Source: Actinomycetes bacterium | GTDB taxonomy: Bacteria; Actinomycetota; Actinomycetes; Actinomycetales; Cellulomonadaceae | Length of the DNA: 9,793 nucleotides | Assembly (NCBI GenBank): GCA_023389545.1 | Contig: JAEWEI010000017.1 | Coordinates: forward strand, 1 to 9,793 | Direction of reading: 5' to 3' | In this document: positions 1 to 4,869 of the stretch, piece by piece | Layout of the letters: each line of letters starts with the position of its first letter | Numbering within the stretch: position 1 is the first letter of the stretch | Notes under the pieces: model-generated | The model's input: only the letters and a program-made list of their open reading frames with translations | Told to the model about the DNA's origin: nothing | Database searches by the model: none | Program-made: the position numbers and the translations under genes

Positions 1-87
1 CGGCTGGCCCGCAGCGCTCGGAGCAGGCCGACGAGGCCCGCGGCCGGGAGCCGCTGAGCCGGACGGCGTCCTGCCCCGCTCCGTCAT
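1..87 (-). CDS. Start of ftsI/pbp-like penicillin-binding protein gene (partial)
   Basis: Only the first 29 codons lie in the window; the gene runs off the left edge. The ATG shares bases with the TGA of the upstream ftsL gene (ATGA overlap at 84-87), and a GGGAG ribosome binding site lies about seven bases before it, inside the end of ftsL. The visible peptide begins [10 protein letters not shown] and is rich in Arg, Pro, Gly and Ala. That is typical of the short cytoplasmic tail preceding the membrane anchor of actinobacterial FtsI (PBP2-like transpeptidase), but no catalytic or membrane segment is visible. The identification rests on position: in actinobacterial dcw clusters ftsI normally follows ftsL. 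A true start is well supported by the overlap and ribosome site; the product is inferred. Confidence 0.65.
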   Translation of the reverse strand, partial: MTERGRTPSGSAAPGRGPRRPAPSAAGQP

Positions 88-509
88 CCGCCGGCTCCCG
101 CACCCCCGGCGGCGCCCTGCACCGTGCCGTCGGCGAGGAAGAGCCAGGCGATGCTCTCGGCCTTGACCATGCCGCGCGCCTGCGCGGCGCTCGCGAGTTG
201 CTCGGGCGAGCGCAGGTGGTCGACCTGGGCGGCGAGATCCTGCTCGCTCTGCGCGAGCCGGTAGAGCTCGACGTCCAGCGCCTGCTTCTCGAACGCGCCG
301 CGCGCCATCGTCGTGTTGAGCAGCAGCGCCGTGGCCAGCGCCGCCACCAGGATCACCATGCAGGCGATCACGAACGGCGCCCTCGTGCGCGCCTGGGCAG
401 GAGCCCGGACGAGCAGCAGGCGTGGGGTCGGCTGACTGGCCGGGGCCGGGGCCGGGGCCGCGGGCCGTGCCGGGCGCGGGATGGCGCGTGCCGCTGCCTG
501 TGCGCTCAT
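84..509 (-). CDS. ftsL: FtsL-like cell division membrane protein
   Basis: This encodes a 141-residue bitopic membrane protein. Residues 1-43 form a Pro/Ala/Arg-rich cytoplasmic tail. Residues about 45-64 (from [10 protein letters not shown]) form one hydrophobic transmembrane helix. Residues about 72-100 are a short charged heptad-like region suited to the coiled coil with which FtsL pairs with its DivIC/FtsB partner. The segment at 101-114 ([14 protein letters not shown]) matches the usual FtsL/DivIC ending, in which a Ser-Pro-Glu leads into a short helix and Gly-Met. FtsL is known to be part of the FtsQLB divisome subcomplex that activates septal peptidoglycan synthesis. The ATG at 509 overlaps the rsmH stop by four bases and is preceded by GAGGAG (516-521). 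The stop overlaps the next start in the same way, so translation is probably coupled. Sequence conservation in this family is low, so the call relies on topology, length and location together. Confidence 0.85.
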   Translation of the reverse strand: MSAQAAARAIPRPARPAAPAPAPASQPTPRLLLVRAPAQARTRAPFVIACMVILVAALATALLLNTTMARGAFEKQALDVELYRLAQSEQDLAAQVDHLRSPEQLASAAQARGMVKAESIAWLFLADGTVQGAAGGAGAGG

Positions 510-1531
510 GACGATCTCCTCGATGCGCCTCGGTCTCGCAGGTGGTCAGGGGTGGCTCGAAGCCGTTCGGCGGCGCGCAGCCGCACCGACTGGGATCGCG
601 GGTTGCGCTCGCGCTCGGCGTCGTCCGCCTCCTCGGCGCCGCGCGTGACGAGGCGGAGGAACGGGCGGTGCGTCTCCGGCTCGACGGGCAGCCCAGGAGG
701 CGCGCTCGACGTCGCGCCGACGGCCAGCGCCCGCTTCACCAGACGGTCCTCGAGGGAGTGGTACGCCTCGACGACGATGCGGCCGCCGACGGCCAGAGCC
801 TCGATCGATGCGGGCAGCGCGCGCTCGAGCACCTCGAGCTCGCCGTTCACCTCGATCCGCAGCGCCTGGAACGTCCGCTTGGCGGGGTTGCCGCCGGTCT
901 TGCGCGTCGCGGCGGGGATGCTGGCCCGCAGGATGTCGACGAGCTCGCCCGTGCGTGTCAGTGGCGTCGTCTCACGCTGTGCCACGATGCGCCGGGCGAT
1001 CCGCTGCGCGAACCGCTCCTCGCCGTACTCCCGCAGCACCCGGGTGAGCTCGCGCACGTCATACGTGTTGAGGACGTCAGCGGCGGTCTGCCCCACCGTC
1101 GCGTCCATGCGCATGTCCAGGGGGGCGTCCTGGGAGTAGGAGAAGCCGCGCTCCGTCTCGTCGAGCTGCAGCGACGACACGCCGAGGTCCATCAGGACGC
1201 CCTGCACGGCGGCGATGCCGAGCGAGGCGAGCACGTCGTTGATCTCGTCGTAGATCGCGTGCACCGGAGTGAAACGGTCGCCGAACCGGGCGAGCCGGCG
1301 GCTGGCGAGCGCGAGCGCCTGGGGGTCGCGGTCGAGCCCGATGACGCGCACGTCCGGGAACCGGGCCAGCACGGCCTCCGTGTGGCCGCCCATGCCGAGC
1401 GTCGAGTCGACCATCACCGCGCCCGGCGCCTCGAGGGCGGGGGCGAGCAGCTCGAGGCAGCGCTCGAGCATCACCGGCGTGTGCCGCGTCGATGCGTCGT
1501 CGAGCGGCTGCCCGTCGTTGTCCTGCTGCAT
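506..1531 (-). CDS. rsmH: 16S rRNA (cytosine-1402-N4)-methyltransferase RsmH (MraW)
   Basis: RsmH methylates the N4 of C1402 in the decoding centre of 16S rRNA using S-adenosylmethionine. The 341-residue protein carries the family signatures in order: HTPVM (17-21), the SAM-binding motif [10 protein letters not shown] (42-51), acidic residue D67 in [25 protein letters not shown] from 115, PLDMRMD (137-143), [19 protein letters not shown] (214-232), YHSLEDR (257-263), and [16 protein letters not shown] near the C terminus. The Arg/Ser-rich C-terminal tail is unremarkable for actinobacteria. The ATG start is preceded by GAGAGGAGA at good spacing. It is the second gene of the dcw cluster, 203 bases after mraZ, and its TGA overlaps the ftsL ATG. 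The gap upstream contains a strong hairpin that may regulate it. Confidence 0.97.
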   Translation of the reverse strand: MQQDNDGQPLDDASTRHTPVMLERCLELLAPALEAPGAVMVDSTLGMGGHTEAVLARFPDVRVIGLDRDPQALALASRRLARFGDRFTPVHAIYDEINDVLASLGIAAVQGVLMDLGVSSLQLDETERGFSYSQDAPLDMRMDATVGQTAADVLNTYDVRELTRVLREYGEERFAQRIARRIVAQRETTPLTRTGELVDILRASIPAATRKTGGNPAKRTFQALRIEVNGELEVLERALPASIEALAVGGRIVVEAYHSLEDRLVKRALAVGATSSAPPGLPVEPETHRPFLRLVTRGAEEADDAERERNPRSQSVRLRAAERLRATPDHLRDRGASRRSS

Positions 1532-1643
1532 GGCCGTCTCCTCTCGCGTCGTCTGGCTGTGCGGTGCTCCCAGCAGCGCCTGCTGGCCCTGTGAGTGGTG
1601 GTCGGGCGGCCCCTCCGCCGTCCGACCAGATCCCCCACCGGCC

Positions 1644-1669
1644 CTCTGTCGCGGGGAAGTGCGACAGAG
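1644..1669 (-). ncRNA. Hairpin in the rsmH leader, resembling the mraW RNA motif
   Basis: In the mraZ-rsmH gap, the minus-strand RNA would form a perfect 9-base-pair stem, CUCUGUCGC with GCGACAGAG, closing an 8-base loop ACUUCCCC. The loop's UCCCC can pair with GGGGGA just downstream (1631-1636), so a pseudoknot is possible. There is no U-run after the stem, so it does not look like a simple terminator. The published mraW RNA motif is a hairpin with a conserved pyrimidine-rich loop found upstream of mraW (rsmH) in Actinobacteria. Location and loop agree with my memory of it, but I could not test the match. The role is presumed to be cis-regulation of rsmH and the genes after it. Confidence 0.5.
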
Positions 1670-1734
1670 AAGACGGGAGGAGACCTCATCGGACGGGCCA
1701 TCAGGGCCAGCGGGGCGTGAACGTGCGGGACCGG

Positions 1735-2211
1735 TCAGAAGGGCCCGTGGGGGAACACCTCCTCAGCCGTCTCCGCGTAGCCGGCCTCCTGCTCCGCGAG
1801 GTAGGTCTCCCACGCCTCGAGGTCCCACACCTCGACGCGCGAGCCGGCGCCGATCACCGCCACATCGCGGTCCAGGCCGGCGTAGGTGCGCAGCATCTGC
1901 GGGATGGAGATGCGCCCCTGCTTGTCGGGAAGCTCGTCGCTGGCGCCGGACAGGAAGACGCGCAGGTAGTCCCGGGCCTGCTTGCTCGTCACCGGCGCCT
2001 GCCGGATCTGGTCGTGCATGCGCCGGAACTCGTCCATCGGCAGCAGGAACAGGCACCGCTCCTGTCCGCGCGTCATCACCAGGCCAGGGGCCAGTTGAGC
2101 ACGGAACTTGGCGGGCAGGATCAGCCGCCCCTTGTCGTCGAGCCGGGGCGTGTACGTGCCAAGGAAGGGCGCTGAGGAGCCGAATCCGCTGAAGGACGAC
2201 TCGATGCTCAC
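1735..2211 (-). CDS. mraZ: MraZ, transcriptional regulator of the division/cell wall cluster
   Basis: MraZ is a ring-forming DNA-binding protein with two SpoVT/AbrB-like halves. It binds repeated sites in its own promoter and controls the dcw genes. The 158-residue product shows both family motifs: [17 protein letters not shown] (21-37) followed by [14 protein letters not shown], and [18 protein letters not shown] followed by [15 protein letters not shown] in the second half. The usual MraZ begins at the FLGT sequence, found here at residues 16-19. No start codon lies there, so I accept the upstream GTG at 2211, which gives an extension of 15 residues ([15 protein letters not shown]). An AGAGGGGG ribosome site sits just before that GTG. 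It is first in the cluster, and the upstream DNA carries a three-unit MraZ-box array, which implies autoregulation. Confidence 0.96.
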   Translation of the reverse strand: MSIESSFSGFGSSAPFLGTYTPRLDDKGRLILPAKFRAQLAPGLVMTRGQERCLFLLPMDEFRRMHDQIRQAPVTSKQARDYLRVFLSGASDELPDKQGRISIPQMLRTYAGLDRDVAVIGAGSRVEVWDLEAWETYLAEQEAGYAETAEEVFPHGPF

Positions 2212-2275
2212 CGCCGCCCCCTCTGCTCCCCGTCGGCTCGCGATCCACGTCTCTCATCCAGTCCTCACCAAGTGC

Positions 2276-2301
2276 CTCCACGGTACTCCACTTCCCTCCA
2301 C
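2276..2301 (-). promoter_or_regulatory. MraZ-box array upstream of mraZ
   Basis: On the minus strand the hexamer GTGGAG occurs three times at an exact 10-base period (2301-2296, 2291-2286, 2281-2276). The first two units and the bases between them read GTGGAGGGAAGTGGAG. Repeats of this kind (TGGGA- or GTGGGG-like units with a 10-base period, upstream of mraZ) are the established binding sites of MraZ. The array ends 65 bases before the mraZ start, as expected for autoregulation. Confidence 0.85.
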
Positions 2302-2307
2302 CTGCAA
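2280..2307 (-). promoter_or_regulatory. Possible mraZ promoter
   Basis: A candidate sigma-70-type promoter reads TTGCAG (2307-2302), a 16-base spacer, then TACCGT (2285-2280) on the minus strand. The -10 fits the loose actinobacterial TANNNT form and the -35 keeps only TTG. It overlaps the MraZ repeats, so a repressor there would block it. The fit is weak and other start sites are possible. Confidence 0.3.
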
Positions 2308-2367
2308 CCGGAAGAACGCGCGTTTCACCCGGCTCGGAGTGCGAACGTGCAGGTCAGCGCGGTGGTG

Positions 2368-2392
2368 GGGAGTGGAGGGTTTCGACACTCCC
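2368..2392. repeat. Perfect 7-base inverted repeat
   Basis: GGGAGTG (2368-2374) and CACTCCC (2386-2392) are exact reverse complements separated by 11 bases. The left arm overlaps a GTGGTG/GTGGAG pair with a 10-base period (2362-2377). It could be an operator or an RNA hairpin in the divergent region. Its function is unknown. Confidence 0.45.
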
Positions 2393-2451
2393 GGCGGGGC
2401 CGCCAACCGCCGCGGCGAACAGGCCCGCCGCTGGGCGCGACCGTTTATGGT

Positions 2452-2479
2452 GGTTCCTCCACCCCGAACCGGAGGAACC
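2452..2479. repeat. Perfect 9-base inverted repeat in the moxR upstream region
   Basis: GGTTCCTCC (2452-2460) and GGAGGAACC (2471-2479) are exact reverse complements with a 10-base spacer. No T-run follows on either strand, which argues against a simple intrinsic terminator. It may be a two-fold operator for a dimeric regulator, or a leader hairpin if transcription starts upstream of it. Confidence 0.55.
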
Positions 2480-2520
2480 GGGCATCCTTCGAGTGGTCGC
2501 GCGCGGGCACGAAGAGGAAC

Positions 2521-2536
2521 GTGGGGGGAAGTGGGG
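2521..2536 (+). promoter_or_regulatory. Second MraZ-like repeat pair, facing moxR
   Basis: The plus strand reads GTGGGGGGAAGTGGGG, two GTGGGG units at a 10-base period. It matches the minus-strand mraZ array (GTGGAGGGAAGTGGAG) at 14 of 16 positions and lies about 97 bases before the moxR start. This is a plausible extra MraZ site. G-rich sequence is common here, so chance cannot be excluded. Confidence 0.45.
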
Positions 2537-2598
2537 GCCCGCGGCGCCGAGTTCGTCAGATTCACCTGGACGGAGCACGTCCTGCGCGCGCCCGCCCG

Positions 2599-2604
2599 TA
2601 GGCT
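2599..2604 (+). promoter_or_regulatory. Possible -10 element for the moxR operon
   Basis: TAGGCT fits the actinobacterial TANNNT -10 pattern and would place a transcript start near 2611, leaving a leader of about 22 bases that holds the GAAGGAG ribosome site (2621-2627). I see no convincing -35 at the right distance, so this is tentative. Confidence 0.3.
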
Positions 2605-2632
2605 CGTGCCCCCATCCGCAGAAGGAGTCCCC

Positions 2633-3634
2633 ATGCTGCAGGCTGTGCCCTCGACCTCGGAGCTCGCCGAGCTGGTCGAGACGACCGACCAGATCCGCGG
2701 GGGGATCGAGACGGTCGTCACCGGACGGTCCGAGATCGTGGGCATCACCGTGGCCGTGCTGCTAGCCGAGGGCCACCTGCTGCTCGAGGACGTGCCCGGC
2801 GTCGGCAAGACCACGCTGGCCAAGGCCCTCGCCCGCACCATCGACTGCAGCGTGGGCCGCATCCAGTTCACGCCGGACCTGCTGCCCAGCGACCTCACCG
2901 GCGTCAACATCTACCGGAGCCAGACCCACGAGTTCGAGTTCCGGCCCGGTCCCCTGTTCGCGCACATCGTCATCGGCGACGAGATCAACCGCGCGTCCCC
3001 CAAGACCCAGTCGGCGCTGCTGGAGTGCATGCAGGAAACCCAGGCGACAGTCGACGGCGCGACCTACCCGCTGCCGCGCCCCTTCCTCGTCATCGCCACC
3101 CAGAACCCGGTCGAGATGGAGGGGACGTACCCCCTGCCCGAGGCGCAGCGCGACCGCTTCATGGCGCGCCTGACCGTCGGCTACCCCAGCCTCGACGCCG
3201 AGCTCGACATGCTCGACCTGCAGGAGACGTCCGACCCCCTCGCGGCGCTGCGCCCCGTGACCGACGCGGCGCAGGTCGCGCGCCATGTGGGCACCGCGCG
3301 CAGGCTGTACGCCGCGCCTGGCGTGAAGCGGTACGTCATCGACCTGGTGACGGCCACCCGCGAGGACCAAGGGCTGCGGCTCGGCGCGTCGCCCCGCGCC
3401 TCGATCCAGCTGCTGCGCGCGGCGAAGGCCCTCGCCGCCATGTCCGGCCGCGACCACGTGCTGCCCGACGACGTCCAGAGGCTCGCCGAGCCCGTGCTGG
3501 CCCACCGCCTCATCGCCAGCACCGAGGCCCGGCTCTCCGGGCGCTCGACGAGCGACGTCGTCCAGGACATCGTGGCGCGCATCCCGCTGCCGTCGTCGAG
3601 CGTGGCCCCACGCGAACGGCGGGCGACCGGCTGA
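2633..3634 (+). CDS. MoxR-family AAA+ ATPase
   Basis: This encodes a 333-residue cytoplasmic AAA+ ATPase of the MoxR family, thought to act as a chaperone for partner proteins encoded beside it. Visible motifs are the Walker A region DVPGVGKTT (53-61), FTPDLLPSDLTG, Walker B IGDEINRASPKTQSALLE (D116, E117), sensor 1 VIATQNPVEMEGTYPLPEAQ with N158, the arginine pair in QRDRF (R173, R175), and the C-terminal lid with LGASPRASIQLLRAAKALA. Length is normal for the family. The frame stays open far upstream, but the ATG at 2633 has GAAGGAG five bases before it and the protein upstream of it is unrecognisable, so I use this start. The TGA shares its A with the ATG of the DUF58 gene, a coupling typical of MoxR-DUF58-transglutaminase operons. 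The client and physiological role are not known from sequence. Confidence 0.95.
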   Translation: MLQAVPSTSELAELVETTDQIRGGIETVVTGRSEIVGITVAVLLAEGHLLLEDVPGVGKTTLAKALARTIDCSVGRIQFTPDLLPSDLTGVNIYRSQTHEFEFRPGPLFAHIVIGDEINRASPKTQSALLECMQETQATVDGATYPLPRPFLVIATQNPVEMEGTYPLPEAQRDRFMARLTVGYPSLDAELDMLDLQETSDPLAALRPVTDAAQVARHVGTARRLYAAPGVKRYVIDLVTATREDQGLRLGASPRASIQLLRAAKALAAMSGRDHVLPDDVQRLAEPVLAHRLIASTEARLSGRSTSDVVQDIVARIPLPSSSVAPRERRATG

Positions 3635-4869
3635 TGCGTCCGCGTCTGACCAGGCGCGGCATCGGCCTCGCCGTCGCCGGCGCCAGCGGGGTCGGGCTCG
3701 GCTTCGGGCTCGGGGCCGTCGACCTGGTGCAGATCGGCGCCTTGGCGCTGCTGCTGGTCATCTGCGCCTACGCCGTGGCCGCCGTGCGGAACCCCGGGCG
3801 CGGACGGCACCGCCTGCGGGTGCACCGGCATGTGCAGCCCAGCCCTGTCCACGCCGGCTCCCCCGCACAGGTCAGCGTCGAGGTCGTCGCCGACAACCTG
3901 GCGGGCCGGGTGCGCCTCAGCGGCTTGCGACTCGGCGAGCAGGCCTCCGCCGAGCTGTCCGGCGGCCGCCCGCTGCGCGCCAGGGTCGTGCGGACGGACC
4001 GGTCAGTCGGCCTGGCCTACCCGGTGCACGCCGCCCGGCGCGGCCGGTGGGCGCTCGGGCCCCTCATCGTCACGCGGAACGACCCGTTCGGCGTGGTGCG
4101 GGCCAGCACCGAGCTGGGCGAGCGCGCCGACATCGCCGTCTGGCCGGCCGTGGAGCGGCTCCCCGTCCCCCGTGGCATCCTCGTCGCGGAGCCCGACCGG
4201 GTGGCGCTGGGCGCCCGCAGCCCGTCCACCGACGACTCCGCGCTCCGCGAGTACCAGTTCGGCGACGACCTGCGGCGGGTGCACTGGCGCAGCAGCGCCC
4301 GGCGTGGCGAGCTCGTCGTCCGGTCCGACGAGCGCGCGGGCATGCGGCCCGTGACCGTCCTCCTCGACCTGCCCCAGGAACCTGAGTCGCTCGAGTGGAC
4401 CATCTCGCTCGGCGCGTCCATGGCGCTGGCCATGCTCGACGCCGGGCACCCCGTGCGACTGCTCGGCCCCTCCTCGGCGTCCGACGGCGCCCACTCCCGC
4501 CCCGGGCACAGCGCGCGCACCGAGCTCCTCGACCGGTTGATCGACGTGCAGGCGCCCGAGCCCTCGGTGGCGGAGGAACACCTGCTCACGGCGGTGCGCC
4601 TGCACCTCGGCAGCCACAGCGGCAGCGAGATCGTCATCGCGCTCGTGGGGCCGCTGAGCCCTGCCGCGCGCGGCGCGCTCGGGAGCCTGACGACGGGCGC
4701 CCAAGGGTGGGCGATGGTCCGCTCCGACCCCGCGTGGCCCGTCAACGAGCGCCACGAGGCCGAGCGGACGATCAGCCACCTGCGCAGGCTGGGCTGGCGG
4801 GCCTGCGCCGTGCAGCCCGGCGACGACCTCACAGAGAGCTGGACTCGCATGCTGGGAACGCGCGCGTGA
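3634..4869 (+). CDS. DUF58 membrane-anchored protein
   Basis: This encodes a 411-residue protein. Two adjacent hydrophobic segments near the N terminus (about residues 9-28 and 30-50) anchor it in the membrane. A beta-rich region follows, including LAYPVHAARRGRWALGPLIV and NDPFGVV. The DUF58 signature REYQFGDDLRRVHWRSSAR begins at R205 with H217 and W218, followed by GELVVRSDE. After that comes a von Willebrand factor A-like fold beginning PVTVLLDLP. DUF58 proteins are usually encoded next to MoxR ATPases and are likely partners of them; their biochemical function is not established. The ATG shares one base with the moxR stop, and its own TGA overlaps the next gene's GTG. A second start further upstream is unlikely because that frame lies inside moxR. 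Confidence 0.93.
   Translation: MRPRLTRRGIGLAVAGASGVGLGFGLGAVDLVQIGALALLLVICAYAVAAVRNPGRGRHRLRVHRHVQPSPVHAGSPAQVSVEVVADNLAGRVRLSGLRLGEQASAELSGGRPLRARVVRTDRSVGLAYPVHAARRGRWALGPLIVTRNDPFGVVRASTELGERADIAVWPAVERLPVPRGILVAEPDRVALGARSPSTDDSALREYQFGDDLRRVHWRSSARRGELVVRSDERAGMRPVTVLLDLPQEPESLEWTISLGASMALAMLDAGHPVRLLGPSSASDGAHSRPGHSARTELLDRLIDVQAPEPSVAEEHLLTAVRLHLGSHSGSEIVIALVGPLSPAARGALGSLTTGAQGWAMVRSDPAWPVNERHEAERTISHLRRLGWRACAVQPGDDLTESWTRMLGTRA

Larger units (their letters stand above)
2212..2632. other. Divergent mraZ-moxR control region (421 bases, no gene)
   Basis: No credible coding sequence lies here. Open frames crossing it lack ribosome sites or recognisable protein, and the frame of moxR is merely open backwards through it. 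It holds a three-unit MraZ box (2276-2301), a two-unit plus-strand pair (2362-2377) overlapping an inverted repeat (2368-2392), a perfect 9-base inverted repeat (2452-2479), a second plus-strand pair (2521-2536) and a possible -10 for moxR (2599-2604). The concentration of phased repeats suggests shared control of the two divergent operons. Confidence 0.8.

Noticed and set aside
198..1594. Long plus-strand open frames opposite ftsL and rsmH
   Set aside because: They are low-complexity Arg/Ala/Ser products antisense to recognised genes, with no ribosome sites that stand out.
2300..2354. Inverted repeat ACCTGCA/TGCAGGT 41 bases apart
   Set aside because: A 7-base match at this distance in a GC-rich region is likely chance and has no supporting context.
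2108..2632. 175-codon upstream extension of the moxR frame
   Set aside because: It overlaps the mraZ gene on the other strand, crosses the control region, encodes unrecognisable sequence, and a good ribosome site precedes ATG 2633.
4395..4865. Upstream extension of the tgpA frame into the DUF58 gene
   Set aside because: The DUF58 reading is clearly real here. The GTG at 4866 with its 4-base overlap is the normal junction, and the membrane part starts right after it.
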